From the NCBI RefSeq assembly GCF_020283565.1, contig NC_060062.1, forward strand, positions 53,094,439 to 53,158,438: a stretch of DNA of 64,000 nucleotides, written 5' to 3'. A program made the translations under genes and the position numbers. Under the pieces are notes generated by a model. The model was given only the letters and a program-made list of their open reading frames with translations, had not been told where the DNA came from and ran no database searches. Below, in pieces: positions 23,305 through 34,321 of this stretch. Within the stretch, counting starts at the first letter, position 1. Each line of letters opens with the position of its first letter. Origin of the DNA: Trifolium pratense (Eukaryota > Streptophyta > Magnoliopsida > Fabales > Fabaceae).

Positions 23305-24956
23305 ATGGCGCTTTCCGGAACTGCCTTATCCTTCAATGTAAGCTTCTCATTGTTTTAAACCTTAAAACTTTGCTTCTTTTTCTTATTATTTTTTTTAGCG
23401 GAATTTAGAAGTCTCTTTTATAGGTTCTTTAAAATCACCACTTTAGAGTATTTGTGTGTTGATCAACGATAAATTGATTTAAAACTTCCTGGATTTAATA
23501 TAGATTCAATTCAACTACTTGAAATGGAAATTTTGGAATGATTTATAAGTTTTTTTTTTGTCAGTAACCTAGTGGCTAGAAATTTCATTATTTAAGGTGA
23601 ATAAGTGGGTTGTCCGGGGGTTCGAACTACGGCCCCTGCATATAAACTGCGATGTCCCTGCCAATGGAGCTAAGCTCACGAGGAAGAAATGATTTATAAC
23701 TCTAATCGATTGAATGTTAGTATTTTGTTTACCTAGAATTTCGTTGAATGATTGAAAAAAGGGTGACCTTTTTATGAATTTTACTTAAGGAAATTGTACT
23801 TCATGAAATGCTGAGGAATAAAGATGAAGTTATGTTTTCCCTTTCAATCTTGATTAATTTTGAGTTTTTTCATGAAGGGACTTTCTTCTACTCTCAAGGA
23901 GTTTAATTTCTCGCCGGGTTTGTTCATGAATAGTTTTAACAAGCGACATCATGTTTGTCTGTCATCCTTTGAGCCAAATAGGTTGGTTTTTGGAAAAAGT
24001 GAAAGAGGAAACCAACTATCTATTTCTCCTAATCAATGCCTCAAGTTTCAAATGAGAAGATTAGGTAAGTTTCTTTTGCTTCAACCCTTAAAAATCAATT
24101 CAGGGCTCTTTTTGTATAATATTATAATTGAGTAAATCGTCATTTTAGTTCCTAAATGTGTAAAGTTGTGTTTACTATAGTCTTTGAATGTATTGGAATT
24201 GAAATTACAAAAACATCCTCGATTATGTTTTTTGTTAGTGATTTTGTGGACTAAACTTATTAAGAGGAGACATTTAAGGACTATTCTAACTAATGAAAGA
24301 CACATTAGTGGATCAAACTCTCTAAGGACAGACAAATCCAGGGATGTTTTTGTAACTGTAATACATTCAAGCAATATAGTGAGAGCCCTTGACACGTTCA
24401 AGGACCTAAACAACTGTTTATTATAGTTTGTGTCTAGTGAACGAGCATATAAATTGTTGGTTATTTCTTTCTGTTGTCTTGATTTTGCTGCAGTCTGATT
24501 ATATTTTCATCCATGGCCCTAACTATTCTGTACTAACTATTTTACTAAATTTAATGTTTCATTTTATGAAAATGTCGTTGGTTTCTCTCAGGGACACGAC
24601 AGGGAGTAAAAAAGCGAAGACTCAGAGAGTATGTTGAGTAGCAAGAACATTGCATTAGATGAAAAAACTTTAGAGGAGGAGTTACAGAATGCAATTGCTG
24701 AGGAGAATTATGCTAAAGCGGCAGAAATAAGAGATACTCTAAAAAGCCTTCATAAAGATAGCAAGACAGAAGTGCTTGGAGCAAACAACAAGTTTTATAA
24801 TTCATTCAGGAATGGTGACCTTGCAGCTATGCAAGCAATGTGGGCGAAAAGGGATGAGGTATACTGTGTTCATCCTGGTTTGAAAGGAATTTCCGGTTAC
24901 GATGATGTTATCGAGAGCTGGAATTTTGTATGGGCTAACTATGAATTTCCCTCTCT
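23305..24956 (+). pseudogene. Captured 5' part of a plastid-type UVR / NTF2-like (SnoaL fold) protein gene
   Basis: Exon 1 (23305-23337, MALSGTALSFN) has a GTAAGC donor. Exon 2 (23878-24064) is Ser-rich like a plastid transit region. Exon 3 (24592-24956) encodes GVKKRRLREYVE, then a UVR-type helix pair (TLEEELQNAIAEENYAKAAE), then the start of an NTF2-like domain (NKFYNSFRNGDLAAMQAMW, HPGLKGISGYDDVIESW). Splice phases fit. One extra base near 24646 shifts the frame. The domain is cut off after YEFP, where direct repeat A begins, so most of the NTF2-like fold is missing. Introns are retained, so capture was from DNA, not RNA. Confidence 0.8.
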
Positions 24957-25071
24957 GATGAACTAACCCTCAATCTCACAAACCCTCAATCTCATTAAAC
25001 TCTCTTCAGTTCCCAACTACACAAATCCACAATCTAAGCCAACTCTTTTCTCAATCGAACCCGATTTTGTT
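24947..25071 (+). repeat. Direct repeat A, second copy
   Basis: Begins exactly where the NTF2-like coding sequence stops, supplying the accidental SLMN-stop ending of that frame. Confidence 0.9.
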
Positions 25072-25830
25072 CACGAACCCATTCACCAATCTTTCTCTAC
25101 CTCAGAATCTGTGTTCAACCTGCGTTCACTAATATTGTTGGATCCGTGTTTCTCTTGAATAGCTTCAATCTCCGTGCGCTTTTTTTTTATCAGGTTTGGC
25201 GAAAGAGAAGATTGGTGGATTTAGAAATTGTCACCACATATGAAACGAAGAACCCTAAAATCAAAGGAATTGGAAATTGATAGTCACGGAAACTTCTCTC
25301 AACTCGCTAATTCTCTCCGTCGTTCAGTCATCATTTCACTGCCGATGACTCCTCCTTCAATTGGTATATCTCAATCTTGCTCCCTCATCTCGATCTCTAA
25401 TCTTCTGAGTTCACTGACTGTATTTTCTTTGTTTACGTCTATTTTTTCCTCCTTAGCTAACCGTGTATTTGGATGATGGTGGGTTGAACAAATTCTCCCT
25501 CCCACTATTGATTGTTTTGATTGGCTACCATTTACAAGCTAACTTTCATTTTATTATAGTATATTGTATTCAAATTCTGATGAATTGAAGTGTTTCTAAT
25601 TTAACCACACCCATTTTAACCAATTTTTTTCGATTCTTATGAAAAACTAATGATAGACATTGACTTAAGCCTTCAAAGTTTGTACCTACTTTGTGCTTAA
25701 AACTGAAATTGGTTTTATATATGCAGGTAAACCCTATGAATCTTGTGTCCAGGAACAAAAAGATACAAGATATTTCAATCTTGAAGGGTCATTGCCAAGA
25801 CCTTCTTGCTTCCATGCAGGTGATTTTTTA
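25072..25830 (+). pseudogene. Second captured, unidentified gene piece
   Basis: Two exon-like stretches are visible. One, about 25240-25363, ends SLPMTPPSI before GTATATC. The other, about 25728-25819, lies between TATATGCAG and GTGATTTTT and encodes NLVSRNKKIQDISILKGHCQ. They follow the leader-like repeat A and may belong to a different gene. I do not recognise the protein. Confidence 0.35.
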
Positions 25831-26634
25831 TTGTTATTCTACTTCAATGCATTTTAGTGGGTTCTATATGTAGAATTGGATTTTAATTACGTTAGGTGGT
25901 CGTGTCTTTATTGGTTGTCCATAGCTACATGGTGTTTTCTTTCGTAATAATATAGATATGTGTGTGTTTGTGTGTGTGAAATGGAAACAAGAGCTAGGAT
26001 TTGTGTTTGGATCTTGAGTTGTGCATGATTTTCTTTGAATTTGGATGACTTTTGATGTGCTTGCATGATGGCTAAGTTATCCAATTTATGTTTAAGATTT
26101 ATTTTAGTTTAAGGGAATTTTTCTTTTGAATCGTTTAAAAATGCACAAGATCAACCAATAAGAAGCTTGCTGTTGCATTATCTTTAGATAATTACACATA
26201 TATGTACTTGCATATAATTATCTACCTCTATGACAAAAATACTTAAAAGATTTACTTACCAATATATGGCTTTTTATTATCTACCTCTATGCATTATCTC
26301 TTTAAAGTGTTGATGAAGATCTGACTTACCAGTTTCAGATTTACTTACCAATATATGGCTTTTTATTATAAAATTAGTTTACCATAGGGAATATATTAAT
26401 ATGTTCTCCAAGAGTGTAAGAAACCTTTTATAAGTATTGCATGTAACACTCTTAATTTTTAGTAAATGTGTCCATAAACACTTTGAATTTGATCTGTTCC
26501 TCAAATCAAATGGACCGATCTCTTGAAGAGAAAATTTCACAATTGGTCAGTATAGAGAAAAAACTCCTAAATTTTATTCATACTTATACTTATAAATCAT
26601 GGGCACATATTGTTTAATTGCTTACTTGCACATG
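25831..26634. other. AT-rich CACTA interior
   Basis: No gene seen. Repeated phrases such as AGATTTACTTACCAATATATG (about 26248 and 26338) suggest small local duplications. Confidence 0.4.
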
Positions 26635-26760
26635 ATATTGGTAGAGATTTTATGATTGTTATCTTTGGTTTTGATATTTTAATGAATATATTGGTAGAGA
26701 TTTTATGATTGTTATCTTTGGTTTTGATATTTTAATGAATATATTGGTAGAGATTTTATG
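26635..26760. repeat. 53-bp tandem repeat, about 2.4 copies
   Basis: GTAGAGATTTTATGATTGTT restarts at 26641, 26694 and 26747, a constant 53-bp period with almost no divergence. Confidence 0.92.
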
Positions 26761-27216
26761 GTTGAGAAATTATGGTCGAAAACTATGAAAGATAATAATT
26801 TTTTGATGTATTTTTAGAAATACAGGATAGGTTCCTTTCTAGGATGAGTTTTTTAAATTAAAAAATAAAAAACAAAAGCGTCTGCTTTAGCGGACGCTAT
26901 ATAATTCAGAAACTAAAATATAGCATCTATTTAGAGCAGACTCTAAGGGTGACGTTTTATAACACCAATATATATGTGTAGCGTCACCCAAAAATCGAAG
27001 CTACTAGCGTCTGCCTCATATACATGTCACTAGCTTCCGCTTAGCATCTAACGGGACGGACGCCAAATAGCGTCTGCTGGACGCAACTGTCTAGCTTCGG
27101 GCATTTAAGTGTCTGCCACGATGTAGACGCTAAGCTGACGCTAAGTACCTTGTAGCGTCCGCTTTTTGCCATTTAGCGTCTCTTTTTGGCCGACGCTCCA
27201 AAGCAGTTTTCTTGTG

Positions 27217-27894
27217 TTAAAAGTCTATCAAGTGTATTTTCAACTAAAAAGTCTTTCAAAATCCATTCCAAAAAGAATCCATCAAAATCGGTAGACTTTT
27301 GAATACCAATAAACATTTTAAAAGTAGTAACAAATCTCAATTTTGTTGCCCGAAAAAAAAAATTTGTTTGTCTTAATTGAATACCACAAGATTTATTGAA
27401 TTTTTGTAAAAGTCTTGATTGAATACCTCAAAAAAATTTTGTCATAAAAAAGTCTTTTAAAATCCCATGAAATCTCAATCCAATACACCCCTTAGGGTAT
27501 AGTGCGATTGTTTCTTGTTTCAAAAGTTATAGGGTGTTCTTTAACTGATATTAATTTTTGACTAAACTGATATTGGTTTTTCTATTCGTAAAATCATTAT
27601 GAGTAAAACAATATTAATTACAATATAACAATGAACCAACTCGAACAAGAAGATATCCATACAAGGTTAGACAAATAATGAAAAAACAAGAATCCAAAAG
27701 ATGTACTCAAACATTATGCCTGATTATTCAATTCAACAGTCAAATGAAAATAATAGCAAAGTTTTAAAATGTAAAAACATAGAAGGACACGAGTAACTCA
27801 ACTCGTCCATGGACTAAATGACATAAGAAAAAACCAGAAAGGCCAACTTTATTTTTACTTAAAAGAAAGATAAAAAAGACGCTAAATTGACATA
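27217..27894. other. Non-coding left part of duplicated unit (copy 1)
   Basis: A TIR-type repeat edge (AATCTCAATCCAATACACCCC near 27470-27493) is followed by the SAMDC 3' flank (minus strand). It aligns with 41740-42405 in copy 2. Confidence 0.6.
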
Positions 27895-27944
27895 CTACTC
27901 TTCCTCTTCTTCTTTCCAGCATTCCAGAGTTAAAACAGGTGAAC
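27895..27944 (-). pseudogene. Original C-terminal codons of SAMDC, copy 1, stranded behind a MITE
   Basis: The minus strand reads SPVLTLECWKEEEEE then TAG, matching the usual acidic C-terminus of plant SAMDC. It is cut from the gene body by the hAT MITE at 27945-28374. The same arrangement occurs at 42406-42455 in copy 2. Confidence 0.88.
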
Positions 27945-28374
27945 CAAAGTTTTAAATTGCGGTCCGCATCCGCAATTGCAGCCGTAGTATTGTTGATGCG
28001 GTAGCACCGCAACTGCATCACACCGCAATTGCGGTGTGATCTTAATTCATGTGTACGGTCGCATCGTAACCGCATCACAACCGCATCGGAAGCCCATCAG
28101 ATGTTTTCGGCGATGTTCGTTCAAATTTTCTCACAAAAAAATAAAATTTATGAACTTCAAATCTTAATTTATGTCAAATTAATGAAAAATCTTAATCTAT
28201 CAACCGTGTATTTTCAATACATTCAAATTAGTTTAATTTTATATAGCTTATGAAATTTCAAAATGATTTCATGCCGCAACAATAACAACCGCATTGTCGC
28301 AATCGCAATGACCGCATTCGCAACAACTGCAACCCCAACCGCATCCACGACCACAACCGCAATTTAAAACCTTG
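27945..28374. mobile_element. hAT MITE in SAMDC C-terminal codons, copy 1
   Basis: 430 bp, with ends CAAAGTTTTAAATTGCGGT and, on the other strand, CAAGGTTTTAAATTGCGGT. The 8-bp duplication AGGTGAAC occurs at 27937-27944 and 28375-28382. The interior is full of GCAATTGCGG / CCGCAACTGC words. The orthologous insert is at 42456-42867. Confidence 0.95.
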
Positions 28375-28436
28375 AGGTGAACAACAATGACAAGAAGAAG
28401 TCTTGATGAACTTCTGTAAGACGACACAACCACCTC
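28375..28436 (-). pseudogene. SAMDC copy 1 penultimate coding piece, separated from gene body
   Basis: The minus strand encodes [19 protein letters not shown], the part of SAMDC that should follow ELGRG. It now lies 8.2 kb away because the LTR retrotransposon 28437-36655 inserted at ACCTC. Confidence 0.9.
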
Positions 28437-30770
28437 TGTAACACCCAAACCCATTATTTATATATTTCTACCTTAGTAAAATCTTTTTCAAAATACGCAA
28501 CGGAAAGTAATGTTCGATATTATAAAAGTTGTGGTTCGAGTATTACATTCTTCAATCAAAATAATACTAATGTAGTTAATTAGTAAAAATACTTGTTTAT
28601 ACAAATGTTAAATCAACTAATGCATTTATTGATTATACAAAACAACCTAGACAATAGACTTTATATACAATATAAAACCCTTTCCCGTGTCACAATCAGA
28701 GCGGAGCTTCACCGACGACTCGACATCGAATACCACAAAATCCTGTAAAATCTGGACCCCCAACGGTCCAGCACATAACACATAAAAGAGAGTTAGATAA
28801 CATACTCAAAATAATACAAGTGTAAGTAAATTGTACTTAAACACTTCTTCATAAAAACATGCATAATCATACATTATACATATACATCACCATCATTCAT
28901 GCATATTCATATATCATGCATATACTTCATTTATCACATAATCAATCATCTACAATTATATACCAAACATATAGTTTCACGTCGTCTCGGACAATACCAA
29001 AACATCAACAAATACATTGTTCAGATTATGGTCATGACGGACCCTGCGTTGTTCAATTTATAGTCATGACGGACTCTGCGTTGTTCATTTTATAGTCATG
29101 ACGGACTCTGCGTTGTTCATTTTATAGTCATGACGGACTCTGCTCCTCACATACGGATTAACAATCAACATTACCAAGTATGTGTCAAACATTATTTATC
29201 ATAAATGCACACATAATCCCTAATGCAATCTAATGCTTCACATTCATGCTATGTCCTCTAGACACCTCTAATGCATGTGGTACCATCTTCTTTATCAGGG
29301 TATTTCACCTCCGATATCCTTCTTTATCAAACAATATAGTTCGATATCCTTCTTTATTGGACAAGCCAATATCCCTAAATATTCATGATGCATGCACTCA
29401 AACTCATGAATATATTCATCAACAATTTTGGCATATAGCCCGTCAACAATAACGTGGAACACTATCCAACGTCCGTCTTTATTAAGATAATCAATACCTT
29501 AATATCCGTCTTTATTAGAATAACATAATTCTAATATCCTTCTTTATTAAGTTGATTAACACCTTAATATACTTCATTTATACTTCATACATGATTAACA
29601 ATCAATATATGCATCAACAATCATCAACAAGCATCAACAATCATCAACAATCATCAACAATCATGTAAGAATAAGATACTGGTTCGAAACTACATGCAAA
29701 GGAAGATCGCAGATGAAAAACTGGTGCAAACTGCAGCATTTACGCCTGGGGCGGAAATATTTACGCCTGGGGCGGAAAAACATCAGAAAGGATGGCTGCT
29801 CACTGCTCTGCCGTTTCAGGCGGAATTTACTGGACAGCCTCTCATTGCAACGATCATAACTTGGGCTACGAAAGTCCAATGGAGACGCACATATACTCGT
29901 TGGAAAGCTAACAAACAGGGCTACAACTTTTATGTTGGCCACTAAAACCAGTTCGCAACGAAAAGAGGTCAAAATTGCACGTAAAGGTTCAGACCTCATA
30001 GATAACAATTTTCTACATTTCTCATTTCAAACTCTAAACTCTCAAAACTCTCACATAAGTCATTTTTCATGTTATAAACCCCAAATAAGTTCATATTCAA
30101 GTGCAACAAGCATATCTAAACACAAAAGGACAGTTCATTTCTCAGATCTACGCCATAAACATCGAAAAAGTAAAGATTGACACTTTTTCATCAAAACTCT
30201 CAAGAACACAAAGTTCTTGAGTTTAATCCATTAGAAAGCTCGTTTTAACCATTATTTCCGTTCATTAATCATGTTACAAGCATGTTAAACATATCAAGAA
30301 CCTTAGGAACGATTTCCATCAAGAAAATCCGTTCTAAGCTAAAACGAAAATGGGGTGGAGGAAGTTCGGGTAAGGAGAAATCGACATTCTCCCCTTCCTC
30401 GAGTCACCCACGAATATGAAATCTACTCTCTTACCTGGATTCGAAGAAAACACGACGAAGCTCTCGAATCCCTAGCTCTCCTTCTTGCCCTAGCTCCTCA
30501 AGCTCTCTCTTCTCCTCTCAAGAACACAAAAGGAACATGAGAAATGAATTCTCTTCCTCACTATGCCCTTATGGGCGCCCCCTCACACTCACAAGGCCCA
30601 TTGGGCCTCAAGCCCAATTGGCTTGGCCCAATAACGCGTTAACTCTCACCATTCGCTTAATAACTAAAGTACTCGATAAATAACTCAAGTTATTAACTTA
30701 ATTAAAATGCCACGTTAAAATAAAATATTTTAACACATAAAAATAATAATACGAAAATTGGGTCGTTACA
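28437..30770 (-). repeat. 3' LTR of the 8.2-kb element
   Basis: 2334 bp. On the minus strand it starts TGTAACGACCC and ends GGGTGTTACA. It contains four tandem 32-bp units (about 29020-29148), CATCAACAAT decamer repeats (29610-29665), and several TATCCTTCTTTATTA words (29315-29555). Confidence 0.97.
29020..29148. repeat. 32-bp tandem repeat x4 within the LTR
   Basis: GTCATGACGGACTCTGCGTT recurs at 29031, 29063, 29095 and 29127. The duplicate array in the other LTR is at 34916-35012 onward. Confidence 0.92.
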
Positions 30771-33700
30771 ACTCTCCCCCACTTAAAAGATTTTCGCCCT
30801 CGAAAATTACGCTACTAAAACAACTCCGGATAACTCCTGTATCCGACCCTCCAATGAAACGTTCAAAACACTGCACATTACCAAGTTTGACAAAATTAAT
30901 TTATCCCATCCAACACAATTTTTGTCTATTTATCAACAAGAGATCAAGGACGGCCAGTTCCTCAATTTGTCGATAGACAGTCAACAATCATGATATCGAC
31001 ATAAACCATTCCTATCAAACCGCTAAAACGTCCACTCCGCACGAAACATCCATAGATTCATATTCTACGGTACTCACAACTCTACCCCAAAACAGGTATA
31101 ACCAATCGAACACACTCCGAAAAGGTACTCCCGTGGAATACTCCACAACTCCACAACTCCACAAATCCTATAAGTCTCTGATTCCCTCATGGATCACTTA
31201 ACCGTGTTACATCACTTATTCATATTCGAATCTTATTCCAACTTATCACTCGATAATTCAATTCCAACAATCACTTGATGACCAACATTCTCAAACTCCA
31301 TTGACACAAGCTAAAAACTACCGTCTCTAACCGTCAAATTCCTTTTCTCGCATATCTCCAATCATTGAGTCGAATCTCGTTACGACTATTCTATTCCCAA
31401 GTAATCTCTTAACCAATATTTGCATCCCTTAACGCAAACATTTTCCAATACCACTTCTCCTTAATTCCTTAGTAATTCGCTACTTCAAAATTAGACCACT
31501 GCCTAAAATTGGTTCTCCAAACAATCATAACTTCTATCTCATTAGTTTCAAACGACATCTTCAATTCGCCCATAATCCATCTATCGATGTTCCTCATCAT
31601 CTTGCATTGCAACAAGCATACTCTTCTCCGTTTATTCACTCATCGAATTTTTTATTCATCTCAGACCCCTACCAATCATCATCTCTCTTTGGATAGTTAT
31701 CTTTAAACTCCTCCTTAGTACATTCGATACCAAAATCAAACTCTTGAATTAAATCTACAAAGCTCCAAATATTCGCCATACGATCTAACTCTATCCATTA
31801 AATTCTAATCAACCTTTGTCTTAGTATTTTTTTTTACTCATGACTCCTTGTCTAATCCCAATATGACATCTCTAGAAAATTTCCAAAATTCTCGTCCAAA
31901 TACATTTTAAGTTATGCACCAAGTCACTACCGTTTCATCATCCATGATGAAACAATTTAAAATCTTTTACTTCATTGTCACCGATTGTGACCATACCACA
32001 TCAACATCCACGATGCATCTAACAACACTAGTCTCTACCGACTCTTCCATTCCATAAATCCAAATTTCCTTAGCAAATACTTACTCACTCTTATCTTGTG
32101 GGCACTACCAAATGCTCTCTGACACTTACCTTAGGCATCACCTTCAACTCCTTACTATATGTGCTCAAACACAACATCTACTCACATGTGCGGTAATTCT
32201 TTTTCGCAAACTCCCACCTAACACAAGTCACTTCCAACATGACCTCATATTACTTATTCTCTGAACGTTCTCCAACGGCTAACTTTCTTATTCTTCATCA
32301 TTCAAAAATGATACCTCTCTTTTAGCTTCATCTCCACTTCTAGGATCTCATTCAACTTCGACACAAATTGCCCTGCCATTATCCAAATCCAATTACCCTT
32401 TCTTCGGCAAGCCTCTCACAAAATCTTTCGAATTGTTATCCTACTTCCATCTTCGAATAAACTCGACTACTCATACAATCCTCACTTCCAACGATTCAAC
32501 AAACATACCAATCCTATTATGATATTTCTCAACTCCATTCTTATTTACTTTAAAACCTACTTCCCTTCATCAATTAATTAACACCAACGGTTCACTAATC
32601 TTCACATCTCTTATGAAAATTACTTCACACACTAGACTTAGAAGTCCAAACTGTTCAACCAATTCAACCTACTACCATATGCACGACTCACGTAGAACTT
32701 CTTACTCCAACATCCGGTACAACATCTGATCCCCTTGGATGACAACTTACTTCAAAATCATCACCTCTCAAGAATCCTAATCACTTCCACTTCTACATAT
32801 TCAACTTCTTCCGATCAAACAGGTACTTCAACCTTGGTCCACAAAAATGATGCCTTCAAACTTTTAGTGCAACACACGATCTCCAACCGTCTCGAATTCT
32901 CTTCATCTTACTTAACCAATCTCACTAACGCCTCACGGCGAAACACTTGGTCCGACAACTCCTCTTCTAGTAGTTTCTCAAAACTTGTTGCGCCCATTCA
33001 TTCCACTTTGAACAACGTCGCCAATTCCTGAATATTCCGCTTCAAGAACATCTCTACTCATCTCATCTTCTCACGTTCGAAACATCTCGGAGGGATATAA
33101 CCTTCTCCCCCACTTATCTCAAACTCACTCCTACTCTTCCACTAGAACTTCCAGTGCTCACACCTAACTGTTCTATCGTCTCTAAACATATTCTTCCTAA
33201 GAAGAAACTAGTATCGACATCGTTTACACGCATGTCACATACAGGGGAAAAACCCAACCCACGATACCTAAACACTAACACAAATTCATGCAAGCATTCA
33301 AGTAACCTATACTTCCCTCACTTCTCAAAGTTAGGAAATCAAAACAACACAAGAAAAATGAACATTGCATAGCAATAATTCATACTCACATTCAATCAAC
33401 TCAGAACAAGACGTCAACAAAAAATAAATTTCTTGTCTGGCTCCCTCGCTTAGCAAAAGTTAGCGAGCTCCCGGCGAGACAAGTCAAAAACATTCACAGG
33501 ATTTAGCAAGACTTAGCGAGACTCAGCGAGGTTCATTCTTCGCCTAGCGAGCACATCCAAAAATCTGGGTGCTCTGCTACGGTTTTGAACTTACGCTCAC
33601 TAAACTCTCGTTTTCTCGACTCACTAATCCACAAAATCCAAAACATCAAGCATATAACATCATTATAGACTTGAAAGCACAATTAGAATCATGCATCACA

Positions 33701-34321
33701 ATTACAACATAGGATTATGAGATCTTCATGTTTTTACTCATAAAACGCATAGCAATTCAAATGCCTAGTAATCATCTAGCACATGTTATAAACAAACATA
33801 TAACAAACACATATCAGGACACATTAATATCCTACTCTTCTCACCATTTTGAAAATTAATTTTCACTCACCCAAAAGAAAATAACTCCATATTTTCACCA
33901 AAATCTTCAAGAAATAATATTAGTTTTTAAAATTATTTCAAATCATTACCACATGCAGTTTTATATCATGCCGGATCGTCACATGCAGTTTTATATCATG
34001 CCGGATCATCAACAATTAGCAATAAGCATCAATCCATCAAGTTTAAACTACAAAAAGGTTAAACTCTACGCATATACAACTATTATAAACATAGAAGTAT
34101 AATACTCACACATCTACTCACAAGAAGAATGGATAATCTAATCCAATTCACACCACTCATAGTTCCTAAATGAACAACATGAATGATTTCACAAAACAAA
34201 CAACACAAAATTGTTAGACAAACACGACTGACACACAATACTCACTTGGTCTGACTGCACAGACCTGCTCTGATCGACACATAACCCACACAGTCCGAAG
34301 ACGACCTGCTCTGATACCAAT
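30771..34321 (-). other. Non-coding interior of the 8.2-kb element
   Basis: No long ORF on either strand. The plus strand is rich in C, T and A with evenly spread stops, as if derived from an ancient pol region read in minus, but I could not recognise a domain. A 31-bp tandem duplication (CACATGCAGTTTTATATCAT) lies at about 33950-34010. Confidence 0.7.
34308..34319 (-). promoter_or_regulatory. Primer-binding site (initiator tRNA-Met type)
   Basis: TGGTATCAGAGC on the minus strand, 2 bp inside the right LTR. It sets the 5' end of the 8.2-kb element. Confidence 0.93.

Larger units (their letters stand above)
22320..27216. mobile_element. CACTA-like transposon, 4.9 kb, with captured gene pieces
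   Basis: The left end reads TACTACAACAAAAGTGTG, one base off the CACTACAA consensus. The right end on the other strand reads CACAAGAAAACTGC, a slightly deleted terminus. TTA flanks both sides (22317-22319 and 27217-27219). Subterminal DNA is dense in TAGCGTC / GACGCTA words (22355-22550 and 26880-27195). The copy 2 segment near 41720-41735 supplies the unoccupied site (GGTGAGATTGTTGAAAAAGT). No transposase is present; the interior holds fragments of at least one host gene. Confidence 0.85.

Noticed and set aside
29661..30008. Pair of identical 115-codon ORFs (also 35546-35893)
   Set aside because: They lie inside LTRs and are identical only because the LTRs are; no family resemblance.
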